From Halichondria panicea (taxonomy: Eukaryota; Porifera; Demospongiae; Suberitida; Halichondriidae): 64,000 nt of DNA. Every line of letters begins with the position of its first letter. Position 1 is the stretch's first letter. Where the stretch lies: positions 1,131,001 through 1,195,000 of the forward strand of contig NC_087392.1 in the NCBI RefSeq assembly GCF_963675165.1, read 5' to 3'. Of this stretch, positions 37,201 to 55,956 are shown in pieces. A program made the position numbers and the translations under genes. The notes beneath the pieces are model-generated. The model had not been told where the DNA came from and searched no databases. It was given only the letters and a program-made list of their open reading frames with translations.

Positions 37201-39085
37201 GCTGCTTGTCTCATCATGAGGAGCCCTCGGGTGGCATCGTGGACTGGGATGTCACTGAGATACAATCCCTTGTCTTCCAAATCGTCTAGACACTTGACGT
37301 GGGGGGAGCAGAGAAAAAGCATGGCCTCAGGTTTCTTGTCATTGATATGGATCATCTGTCCTCTCAGTCGCATGTGCTCCCCTTCAACCATGCCCAATTT
37401 GGTGAGGTTTATGGTCATGTTGGCCTGGCGAGTCGGGACCATGATGAAAATCGTGTTGATGTGAGCAAGAATATTCTCAAAAGTTAATCGCATCTTGGGT
37501 CGTTCAAATTCAAAGAACCTGTCAAGTTTGACCTCGTCTTGCTTCAAGGCCGGTAGCACCACACTCAGTGACGAGCCAACTTGAAGGATTTTCATGTCAT
37601 AGTCGAAGACAATGTGAAATGGGAAAGCCTTACAGAACGTCTTTGAGCTGACTAATTGCTTATCAGAATATGCCATTGAATCTTCTGGGACCTTTTCTGG
37701 GCCCCCCTGATGATCAGAATGCACGGCAACTTCTCGGATGGAAAATATAGAATGGTCGCTTCCTTCGTTACCTTTCTTTGTGACTAGTTTCATTTCGACC
37801 TCGACGGAATAGTACTCCCTGGCAACGGACTTGACAATGCCCATAACCACCCCCTCAAGCCCCGGCCGATCAGAATAGTAGTGAAGTAGAAACTCAGAAT
37901 TCTTGAGCCCAGTGGTGCATCTGAATGAGGGGGCCTCCATGTGCGGGTACACCATTGAGAGGTGGTCGTGGAGGGCATCCAAATTGGCCAAAAAATCTTG
38001 GAGAGTTCGACCGAGCAACCGTAGCGTTTTGGCATATCCAGACTCTTGACACCACAGTAGAAACTGTTCTCCAAACATCTCCAGCAGTGTGTCACCATCT
38101 AGACCTGTGTGAGTGAGAGGGATGGCAGGGCCGGGGGTGATTAATCTGATCAAGGATACATACTCTTGACGACATACCTAGTACTTCAACGGCTGCTCCT
38201 ACCACGCTATATGTGTCAGAATCCCTGTACACTGTGTGCTCTTGAAAGGAGTCTTCAGCCAGCATCAGATCAGCATATGCCCTGTACATGATGAACATAT
38301 AATTGTATATGCACAGAGATTGAGTAACAAGTCCCATCTATTAGATCTATTTCATTTTAGCCGCCCACCCACCAAAGCAACGTGAGCTCAACACAATAAT
38401 TACATATATGTAGACACCAAAACACTATAATTATATCCAAGCAAAAACCACCCTTCCATACACCAAACGTGTAAATTGAAGCGTATAACTCAAGTGCTAC
38501 TCTTACCCATTAGCTAATTCAAGAACAGAAGACTAAACAGAAGGGTGTCACACATTTTGAAGCCTAGTGATTATAGCCTCACCTGACTTCATCCCATTTC
38601 TCCACACCAAACCGACGGATGATGAGTTTCTCCAAGGCAGAGTTCACAAACCCATACTGTACGGAGACGAATTGACAAACACACCAGTCAGTGATCACAC
38701 ACTTAAAAAACCCCCAACCCAACTATCCCACACTCAGTATCAGTATCATATACATAAAATCCTACAGACCCAAAGTATCACACACACACAGGTACTTCAC
38801 TATCTCATACTCTGTAGGGCCTCTAACAATGCCTGAATACAGAGATATGTTCAACGGTAATCGTTTAATATACAAGTACATACGACCTTAGGAAGCTTTG
38901 CACAGTGTATTCAGAGGTGATATCATATGAATGAAAAGGAAGGAAACTGCTCTACGCATGATAACTCTTGCAAATGGACCTTAAACCAGTAGGGGTCAGT
39001 ACTACACCTTTATTTAATACCCACGCCTCATATCCAGCTTGTTTACACGGCAGAGTAGAGGTCTACATTTACAATCGCTTACCAT
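34202..39085 (-). CDS. Soluble guanylate cyclase beta subunit, GUCY1B2-like, with long C-terminal tail
   Basis: This is a haem-based nitric oxide sensor making cGMP. Splicing at GCCATG|GTAAGC (39083) joins a coding exon holding only the start codon to [17 protein letters not shown], giving the classic H-NOX start. The H-NOX domain keeps the proximal haem His at residue 106 (NLDALHDHL) and the Y-x-S-x-R motif (residues 136-140, YYSDR). An H-NOXA/PAS part ([15 protein letters not shown]) and a signalling helix lead to the cyclase domain: [32 protein letters not shown] and [16 protein letters not shown]. Both metal Asp residues, the guanine-selecting Glu/Cys pair and the Asn/Arg pair are all present. 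A Ser-rich tail of about 300 residues follows, absent from vertebrate beta-1. One intron holds a tandem duplication. Confidence 0.92.
35527..36303. repeat. Diverged tandem duplication within a cyclase intron
   Basis: Two direct copies of about 300-340 bp lie at roughly 35527-35870 and 35997-36303. They share many stretches in the same order, such as GAGATGC.TATGAAAGAAATTG, TATTTCGAATAA, TTATGACGGAAACT, TTTGAATTGTTGATA and CTTGCAGACAATACTGTTACA. Neither copy is coding. They separate the exon ending in the first cyclase-domain part from that encoding [15 protein letters not shown]. Confidence 0.8.
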
Positions 39086-39702
39086 GGCTCCAACAATGTC
39101 CGCTCAAATGATCACACACGTCTTCAATCAACCTATTCGAACGAACAAAGAAACCTCATAAATATCTTCAGCTAGCTTAGCACCTATATCTAGTCAGAAA
39201 CAAAGTATATGATACCACCTTGGAGAGTCTTCTGCATGGCATCACATGCATGATTGTACAGCTAGTGTGTGTGTGGCCAGACTAGATTTGCGGGCAAGAT
39301 AACACTGTTCTATTCTGCACCTCTAGCTTCAAGTATGACCATCAAACGTACCTGATTTTCTTGAGAAGAATTTGCAGCTTGTCAATTCTACCTGTAGCTA
39401 TTATTAAATGTACGTATGTAGAGATTGACTTGTACTTGTACTAATGAATGTGTGGCCTGTTCTCTTACAATTAACTTGAATGTGTTCGTGACGTAGGCAA
39501 TGAATATGATTAAAGGATGGAACTACCATTACACATCCTGTATGTGGTGCGCAATGAGTTTATAATTACACAAGTTCATGTTAGCCACTTCCTTTTGAAC
39601 TTTATGTCAAGTGTGTGGGTGGACAGTAAGCAAAAGGATATGAAGTCACAAAGATTTAAGCAATAAAATGATTTGTAAAATAAATGACTGTTAGTTGGCT
39701 TT
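39086..39702. other. Intergenic region upstream of the guanylate cyclase gene
   Basis: 617 bp lie between the cyclase start and the stop of the HHIP-like gene, both on the minus strand. It should hold the HHIP-like 3' UTR and the cyclase 5' UTR and promoter. No gene, repeat or clear promoter motif was recognised. Confidence 0.5.
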
Positions 39703-42629
<2,927 letters not shown>

Positions 42630-42829
42630 CTTCTTATTTCTCACTTACTTTGTGCTATGCTTTGTGTTAGTTTGATGGTGCCATAATTTATGGCTTCTTC
42701 TTCCTTTTTTGTATAATTATTAGATTGTTGATTCCTTACCAAACCCTTGGCTCGGCTCAAGATGAGAGGGAGATAATTCGAATTGGCATCAATAGTAGGA
42801 GCACCTGGGTATCAGTTCAGTGGGTGCCA
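42630..42829. promoter_or_regulatory. Divergent intergenic region HHIP-like / ABHD18
   Basis: 200 bp between opposed starts; inferred shared promoter. An in-frame upstream ABHD18 ATG at 42725 lies within it. Confidence 0.35.
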
Positions 42830-44691
42830 ATGGCTGCTGGAGATCGTCTGTATAGAAAGATTTTAGCTGCTACAAGATTCTTTTCGAAAGGATGGGGCCC
42901 TGCCAGTGCCTATGAGAGGTATGTGGTGACTGAAGTACAACATCCTACCAGACACACCCCCATTTTATATATACACACATTCCTACTCATGCATCCTTAC
43001 AGCCTGTTGGAGCTATTTCCATATTTGAATAACCGCTCTTCGATCACGTCTCTCCTGGCAGAGCACACACACCCGATCACCACTACACAGGTGACTCGTT
43101 GGCATCATTATACACACTAACTATAATTATTATACTGAAACTCACATGTGATTTTCCCAATGCAGCCAAAAGAGCGAACCTGGGGTAGTCGAATTGCTGG
43201 CTGCTTCTTGTCCCCTCTAGCCACCCTATGTCCTGGAATGCTGCCTGAAATAGCCACTAAAGCAAGGTGACTGAGTACTGACACGTATTATAAATGGATG
43301 TAACTACATTTCAGTAACAATTGATGAATACTGTGTGTGTACTGTGTGTGTGTGTACTGTGTGTGTACTGTGTGTGTACTGTGTGTGTACTGTGTGTATG
43401 GTGTTTACAGGTTTGAATTATTGCTACCAAAGGCATGGCCTACACCAGACAGGCCTATCTACATACATCTTGCCGGGACAGGAGATCATGTGAGCTAGCT
43501 CAAACATTATTATGTAATAACATGTGATTTTTTATGTTAATTAATAGGGATTTTGGCGCCGGCGTCACATGACTGTACTCCCCTTGTTAAAGAAAGAGGG
43601 CATTGGGGCACTTTTGCTGGAGAATCCATTTTACGGGGGTCGTAAACCTGTGGATCAAAGAAGGTCTCAGCTCAACCATGTGTCTGATCTGTTTGTCATG
43701 GGCCTGGCTCTCATCTTCGAATGCATCGCTCTGATTGGTTGGTTGGAAAGGGCGGGGCTCGGACCTGTGGGGCTGACTGGAATATCAATGGGTGGACATG
43801 TAAGTCTAATATCTCATGGAGTAAAAACTGGACCTATATTTTTTTTGTTTGTTCCAGAATGCGTCTCTGACAGCCTCTGTGTGTCCTAATCCGGTTCCAG
43901 TAGTTCCATGTCTCTCTTGGTCCACTGCGGCTAGTGTATTCACAGAGGTAACATGATCTTAGACATCCATTCATGATTGTATATATATTCAGTATCACAT
44001 ATCATATTGTGTGTGCACAGTGTATACACAGCAGTAACTCTATACAGGGTATCCTTTCAGAGAGTGTATGTTGGGGTGTTCTAGAGGAGCAGCTGCTTCA
44101 CTCAAAACAGGGTGGAAATGAGAGACTGCATAATATTTTCAAGATTGCTGCAGAGAGACAGATTAATGGAAAGTACGGAGATCCTATCCAGTCATGTGAT
44201 CAGGACTCGGGGAGTCTGTTTCCCTCCCACCCCACAATTCTTCCAGTTCGACCCAGTATCTACAAGTCAGAGGCACACAAAGAAACAGTATCTCTAATGC
44301 TGGCAGTACTCAACTCGGCCACTCATTTCAGCAACTTTGCCCAACCTGTGGACCCTGAACTGGCCTTATTTGTTGCTGCTAAGGATGACCTATACATCCC
44401 ACGACACAATGTCTCTGATGTCAGAACACTATGGCCTGGTTTGTCTAGATCATAGTTATACCTATAACATTATTGTTATTCTCATATGCAGGTTGCCGAG
44501 TTGATTATGTAACAGGTGGACATGTAAGCTCTGTAATTTGCCATCAAGCCAAGTTCAGGTGAGACAAGAATATATACACGTGTGTGTGAATCCACCTGTA
44601 TGTATATATACACTTTGATTAATCATGTATCTACAGAAATAGCCTAGCAGAAACCATGGCAAGAGTTGTGAACAGAGGGACTTTGTGCTAA
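42830..44691 (+). CDS. ABHD18: ABHD18-like alpha/beta hydrolase
   Basis: This is a homologue of ABHD18, a poorly characterised alpha/beta hydrolase. The start MAAGDRLYRKILAATRFFSK corresponds to the family N-terminus (YRRLLLTKLFIRGWG). Strongly matching blocks are FELLLPKAWP, RPIYIHLAGTGDHGFWRRR, ALLLENPFYGGRKPVDQRRS, HVSDLFVMG and LGPVGLTGISMGGH. The nucleophile Ser lies in GISMGG, and PCLSWSTAASVFTEGILSES follows it. Likely acid and base are Asp in AAKDDLYIPR and His in TGGHVSS. The loop between lid and C-terminal part is shorter than in human ABHD18. About nine exons. Upstream in-frame ATG 42725 gives 35 extra residues without family support. Confidence 0.92.
43328..43408. repeat. GT-rich minisatellite in ABHD18 intron
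   Basis: Repeats of ACTGTGTGTGT-type units, about 12 bp each, fill most of a short intron just before the acceptor of the exon encoding RFELLLPKAWP. Confidence 0.85.
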
Positions 44692-44782
44692 CATTTTGTT
44701 TGTTATGTATACAATGTACGTAAAATATTTAACGTCAATCTGTTTTCTGTAATAATTTATATATAATATGTTACCACAAACA

Positions 44783-44788
44783 AATAAA
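44783..44788 (+). terminator. Polyadenylation signal of ABHD18
   Basis: AATAAA lies about 90 bp after the ABHD18 stop, inside the 250 bp gap before the convergent OGT gene. Confidence 0.5.
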
Positions 44789-44941
44789 GGAAAGACTAAA
44801 GACTAGAACAAAGAGTAAATCATAGTGCAGTACATAAAGTTGATGGTCAGTACACACACACACTGACCAGCACAAAGCGCTAAGTAGAATGAAAGAAGTC
44901 AAAAGACATTGTCTATATCAAATTTGCCAGTCAGTGAAAAG

Positions 44942-50322
<5,381 letters not shown>

Positions 50323-50667
50323 TTTAGAGAACGAGTGGATCACGCCCCCTCGGCCTCCGAGATGAATAGACTTGACCAATTAATCTCACAAGTACGTTTT
50401 CGTTTAGAGGACAACACTTTTCCTTCCTTAATACGATCCCAATAGCTTCGTTCTGTATTACTACTGCATGCTCTTAGTCTTGTTACTCTTGGTCCAGGCT
50501 AGTGAGTGAGCGCAGCAGCTTCATGCCTTTCCTTTATTGTGGTTTGGTCATGTAAATCTGATTGGTTGTAACATCACATGAACAGCATCTTTGTCATGTG
50601 CTCACAAAACTAAGCAACATGTGGGAAATTCAAAGACGATACAATCTATGATACAATACACACCAAG
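50323..50667. promoter_or_regulatory. Divergent intergenic region OGT / PIBF1
   Basis: 345 bp between opposed starts. Inferred to hold both promoters. It contains a CACATGACAAAG-like and repeated CATGTG/CACATG words but nothing assignable. Confidence 0.35.
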
Positions 50668-53600
50668 ATGGTCGATTCATCTGAGATAGACACCACTCTC
50701 TTCACCACTGATCAGTCCACTACATTCTCCCACACCTTAGACTCCAGTCAGAGCCAGGCAACCAGCAAAAATCTCGATGTAACCAGGTAGTATAGTATAC
50801 CAAAAAACATGAATTTGATGTTTGTTGTCAATGTTTCCTATAGAGATGAGCTGGAGCGAAGGCAACTGTCGCACACAATACAGCTGCTCAAACTGGAGCT
50901 GTCTCAGAAGCAGTTACTCCTGGAGACAGAACGCAGTGAGACAGGCGGACAGCTGGAGGAATTGAAGGAACAACTGGCTGACGCCCAACATGAGAAGAAG
51001 TTAGCCTCTCTAAGACTCCAGTCATTGACACATGCCTATGAACAGGAAGTCAAGATTCTCAGGGAGAGAAACAGACATTTGAAAACAGAATTGGAAGCAC
51101 AGGTAAAACTATAATTACACATGCATGCTCAATAAAAGGTCTAGCACTTTAGCTCAGCAATGCTTGTTTTATGTACAAGCACTTGTACTAATGTTCAGCT
51201 AGGCTTGTTTTTGTACAAACACTTGTAGTAATTACTAGCTCAGCTAGGCTTGTTTTATGTAAAAGCTCTGCTAGCTCAGCTAAGCTTGTTACATGTACAA
51301 GCATTTGTACTGATCTTAAGTTGTGAATGCTTTATGTGTATAGCCTCCAGTCATTGAGCCGCTTGTTGATGAGGGCCTTGTTTCTGATAGTTTGAGAGTG
51401 GAGGTGGAGCAAGCCCTCACTACACCACATCTGTCAGAGGAGGAGCATCGGACGTTGGCCTCCACAACGACCTTACCCGTACTGGACCTTGTTAGGGTGA
51501 GCTCATTCTAGAATATTAAGCACGATTGAATTTGTATAATTATGTAGTTGAGGGTGCATGAGCTGACGGAAGCACTGGAGAGGAAATGTGGGGAACTAGG
51601 AAAACAGCTGGCTGATCTAGGACAGGAGTTTCAAATTCAACAGCGAGAGCTACAGCTGTCACAGCAGGTGAGTTTGTGGAAACAGTTGAAATTCTATGAT
51701 ACATGTACCAAAGTCTGCTGTTAAGCTATGTGTGGGTGACGTCATTGTGTAAAATCAATGAATTGTTATACCTCCCTGGGCAGAAAGAGACGGAGTACAG
51801 AGAGCAAACGGCTACTTTGAAGGAGAAACATTCCAGACTCAAGCTGGAGCTATCTGAGGTCAAACTCCAAATCCAAGAGGGTGACTATAAGATAGACAAC
51901 TTTGACAGCATCAAAAGGTGAGTATTGCGATTATAATTATCTCCTGTGGTTTATCCGAGTGCATTTAGAGAGAGGGATGCCTTGAGGAGAGAGATGGACG
52001 GGCTGAAACTGAGGGTCCAGGAAATGGATGCAAGGGAGGGGGTCATTAAAGAGGAGCTGAGCAAGCTGAACACAGAAGTGAGCATTATGCACGACTGTAC
52101 AATGACACACACGTACATGTAGTAATATTATTGTACATGTTAAATAGAGGTGTGTTAGTACACGACATATTTGGTGAACCCATAGGAATGAATTGAAGCT
52201 GCAACTGCAAGTAATTGACTTTTAACAGTGGTGCATGAGATGTATCAGTAACTATATACTCTCTAACCCTGGTACACAATGCACACACAGTTGACCCACA
52301 GTCAGCAGACAGAGAGTCTTCAGCGACAAGACAAAGAGTACCTTGGCCGGCAAGTGAGTGGCTTGACCCTACGAGCTAGTGAGGCGGAGGAGAGGGCTGG
52401 CTCACTGTCAGTGGAGCTGGAGCAAGCCAGGAGGGACAGGCAGAGTGTGTATGAACAACTAATGAAGTCAAGGTGTGTACTGTCTAGTTCTAGTGTGTTT
52501 GAAGGATTCCCAAAAGCCTACGTTAATGTATGATCTCAACTGAAGGAAGTATGTATAGAGCTTCTTTTTTGTAAACATAGACACAATTTTTTCAATTTCT
52601 ATGAATCTTAAAGAGGCTTCCAGAGAAGAAGTACGTGTACACATGTTCTCTCCGTACAGAGATGAGCAACGTTTGGACTATGAGAACCGAATACAGAGGG
52701 AGCTGGAGGCACTGCGGGTCAGGACAGCTCTGGAGATTGATCAGATGCGTAGTCAGACAACAGAAATGATGGAGAGAGATCGTCGCTCGCTGACCGAGGC
52801 CAGAGACATTGCTCTTAGTGAAAGGGATACGGCCCAGAGCAGGGAGAGGGACACAAGCACAAAGTATCAGGACCTGCTCAAAGAGTAAGTATTATTATAC
52901 AATTATTGTGCATATGCATGTCCATGTATTATGTAACATAATTACAGTAGAACCTCGATTATCCGGCCCTCCATTATCCGGAACCTTGATTATTTGGCTT
53001 GGAATTTTCTTTTTAAATAATTCAGAAAATGGGCGTGTCCCTGAAATGCGCATGCGCATTGTAACTGTTACTATGGAGACGGGTCTGCTTATCCGCAGAC
53101 AACCATGTGGCACTGCTGTTTATGAGTGGATCAAGGCGTGGTTTATCTATTTGATTATCCATTATCCGGCCTGCCTCTGGAACCAAGGTGTCCGGATAAT
53201 TGAGGCTCTACTGTACATCCGTACGGTTCCTACGTGTACATCCGTACGGTTCCTACGTGTAGTTCTCAAGGCTTCGTGTACTTATCATACAGTATATTAT
53301 TATGCTTTGACTGGTGTTAGGGATCTAGTGTGTTTTCCATGATGTAATATCAGTAATATCAGGCCTCTCTTCCACATACAGACACCATGGGTTGCAGGCT
53401 GCCAGTGAGGGGAGAGCGTCTGAGCTACAGGCCAGGCTACACGTGGCCCAGTTTGAACGAGAGAGGGTGGGCATGGTGACAGAGGACACCACTAAACAGT
53501 TGAGCATGATCCAGTTAGAGAAAGAAAAGCTTCATAAGAAGGTAAAGTTGACAGTGAGAAATTGAGCAGAATAATTATTATGTCATTTTGAGTTGCTGTA

Positions 53601-54902
53601 CTGAGACATGTGCATTACAGGTGGATCTGCTGAGTCAGGAGTTGTGGCGTTGCCAGTCTGAGGGAGAGACTGAGAGGAGTGGTCTGAAGACGCGGGTGGA
53701 GGAGCAGAGAGTGAGACTAGAGGCCTACGAACGTGTGGAGAGAGACATGGATGATCTGGTCATGCAAGCTGCACAATGTAAGAGCTAAGAGTAACAAGTT
53801 TTCTTTGATGTTCTGCTACATGCATGCAGCTAATTTTGAGGGCTTAAAACTGTAGTGTTTAAGTTATAGTAGCTTGTTGTGTTAATTAGATCACAAATCA
53901 GTTACAAGCCAAATTACCAAAAATTGGACCAGTTAAGTTTTCTGAATTCACTGCTTGATTCCTTAGATCCTTTGATCCATTGATACACACATGTATACAT
54001 AACATAGTTTCCTTACAGCTGAAAGTGAAACTGATGCAGAGAGGGTCCTCTTTTCCTATGGATTTGGTGCTACCTTACCAACCACTTCTAGGAGAAGGCT
54101 TCAACAAAGGTGATTAACGGTTTTCTTTTCAGTAGCCAGCATTCACTATCAGTCTGTTTCTACAGTGTGCAGCTAGCCAGGAGAGTCCTCCATTTAGAGA
54201 AAGTCAATGTCTCACTGAAAATTGAGCAAGAGAACAAGCAGGAAGCACTCTCTAAACTCCAAGACAAGGTAACATATTGTAACTCCCCTGCTAGCTACAT
54301 GTACATAACCCCCTCCCCTCTCCCAGGTGAAGAGCCAGGAGTCGCTGTTGGAGCAGAGTAAGCAGCCCTACTTGTACCTCATTGAGACGATACGGGACAA
54401 GGATAGCCAGGTGAACAATCTCAAGGATGAGCTAGCTACAATGAGGAGAGAGGTTGATGATCTTAAGACAGAGAGACAGAGGCTGGTTTCCGTTAAGAAC
54501 CAGATGGCACTAGACTTGGAGAAGCTACTCAATCACAACGAGGTGAGATAACATTTTTGTGGGTGATCTATTGAAATTCATTTCATTGCAGGAGCTCCAA
54601 AAAATGAAACAGTTGATATATCATAATACAAAACCACCACCTATCGTGCAATTAGTAACCAAGGAACAACATCACGATAGGACACATTACAGAGAAGACT
54701 ATCCAAAACCCACATTGTTTGTGAGTTCACATTCTTTATCTGTGGTCACTATGTTGTTATAGTAACAGTCGCTGTGATATGTGATTGTTGGCAAACACTC
54801 CAAGCACATGACCGTCACACAATATAAACACATAATATTGAATTATTATTTTCCCTCCCGCAGACCAAGCCCAAGAAAACTAGACTCAAAAGAGACTCAT
54901 AA
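50668..54902 (+). CDS. PIBF1: PIBF1 / CEP90 centriolar-satellite coiled-coil protein
   Basis: PIBF1 (CEP90) is a coiled-coil protein of centriolar satellites and distal appendages, needed for cilium formation. After a Ser/Thr-rich start ([17 protein letters not shown]) almost the whole protein is heptad-rich coiled coil ([40 protein letters not shown]). The C-terminal part is diagnostic: [75 protein letters not shown] and the end [17 protein letters not shown], matching the human order of motifs. About 13 exons. It is tail-to-tail with the propeller gene, with a repeat-rich gap of about 1 kb. Confidence 0.93.
51130..51330. repeat. Diverged tandem repeat in PIBF1 intron
   Basis: Three to four imperfect copies of a unit of about 55-65 bp, built from AGCTCAGCTAGGCTTGTTTT and GTACAAGCACTTGTACTAAT, fill most of one intron. 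Copies differ by small gaps. Confidence 0.75.
52945..53213. mobile_element. Pogo/Tigger-like MITE
   Basis: A 269 bp intronic element flanked by TA on both sides. It begins CAGTAGAACCTCGATTATCC and ends GGATAATTGAGGCTCTACTG, giving imperfect inverted repeats of about 23 bp. CAGTAGAACCTC..TATCCGG ends are typical of pogo/Tigger members of the Tc1/mariner superfamily (established knowledge). No transposase is encoded. Confidence 0.85.
53214..53264. repeat. Short tandem repeat beside the Pogo-like MITE
   Basis: Two perfect copies of a 23 bp unit (containing CATCCGTACGGTTCCTACGT) start directly at the TA target site of the element. Confidence 0.85.
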
Positions 54903-55956
54903 CAAACTAACTGCATAACAATTTTGCTTTTATGTGTTTTTTATTCTCTGACCCAAATTTCCCAATATCAGTATTATGACAAAATAAGTTATAGTTATAA
55001 CACGGGCACGAGGGATGTATGGAATATATTGCACTGAAGCACGAGGGCGCCAGCCCCGAGGGCTGAGTGCAATATATGCCATGCAGCCCGAGTGCACGTG
55101 TTATAACTAGTTTATATCCCGAGGGCATAGCAACATAACACTGTCCTAGTAACACAATATAAACAGCACAAAAAAAGACAGAGACAACCTCTAGACACAG
55201 CTCCATCTCTTCTCTCTTCTAGACGCCAGTATCTGCAGCGTATAAGATTGGCATGACCGACGAATGGCTTGACACAAAATTGTTGGAGTTTCAACTGAAA
55301 TCTGCAAAACAGCCCCACCCCACTTCTGGTGCTGCAAAACAGCGCCGCCCCACTTACTGCTGCAAAGAAACAGCCCCACCCCACTACTCAGTGAATACAT
55401 GGTATTAGCTGCTGGTCTACGCTCGGCCTCATAACCAAGCCAAGAAAGCTCGCTTCTACACTGCTGCAAAACAGCTCATGCCCCCAGCAAAAAGAGCCAC
55501 TTCTAGTGCTACGGTGAAGCAGAATTGACATGCATCACGATGTCGAGGACTAGGTCGATCTAGGAACACAGAATCTTCCACAAAATGAATCTTGGACAAT
55601 TTTAAAACCTGCATGGTTGCAAGAAGAAACTCCAGCAGTGCTGAACATTCATTCCTGCATGGCTGGACATACTTTGATACTTGTTATTTCTCATGCATAT
55701 TAATTTAATTTTAATTTAATTGTCTGTCTAATTGCCAGAGGGGCGTTTTGCGGTCAGTGCAATATGACTTTGCGGTCAGTGCAATATGACTTTCAGCAGT
55801 GCAATATGCTTTATATTGCACTTGGCAACAACGTAGCAACGGGATATAATGTTATATTGAACATGTATGAGCATGTACTGTCAACTATAATTATAATTAT
55901 AAAGCAGACACAAAAGTGAGTGAGGGATGATGATATATAAATAATGCACGTGCAAT
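54903..55956. other. Repeat-rich convergent intergenic region PIBF1 / propeller gene
   Basis: About 1 kb without a supported gene. Open frames on the minus strand at 55112-55469 consist of short CAGCCCCACCCCAC-type imperfect repeats and lack domain resemblance. Most of the space is taken by the repeat structure described at 54994-55849. Confidence 0.6.
54994..55849. repeat. Composite inverted-repeat element
   Basis: The left part (54994-55107) is a 114 bp palindrome: GTTATAACACGGGCACGAGG opens it and its near reverse complement ending CACGTGTTATAAC closes it, with ATATTGCACT / AGTGCAATAT inside. It adjoins a longer segment bounded by TTATATCCCG (55111-55120) and CGGGATATAA (55840-55849). GTGCAATAT words recur near the right end. 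It is probably a non-autonomous DNA element or two nested ones; family unknown. Confidence 0.6.

Noticed and set aside
55112-55469. Minus-strand frames of 90 residues in the PIBF1/propeller gap
   Set aside because: Made of short GC-rich repeats within a composite element; no start context, splice support or known domain.
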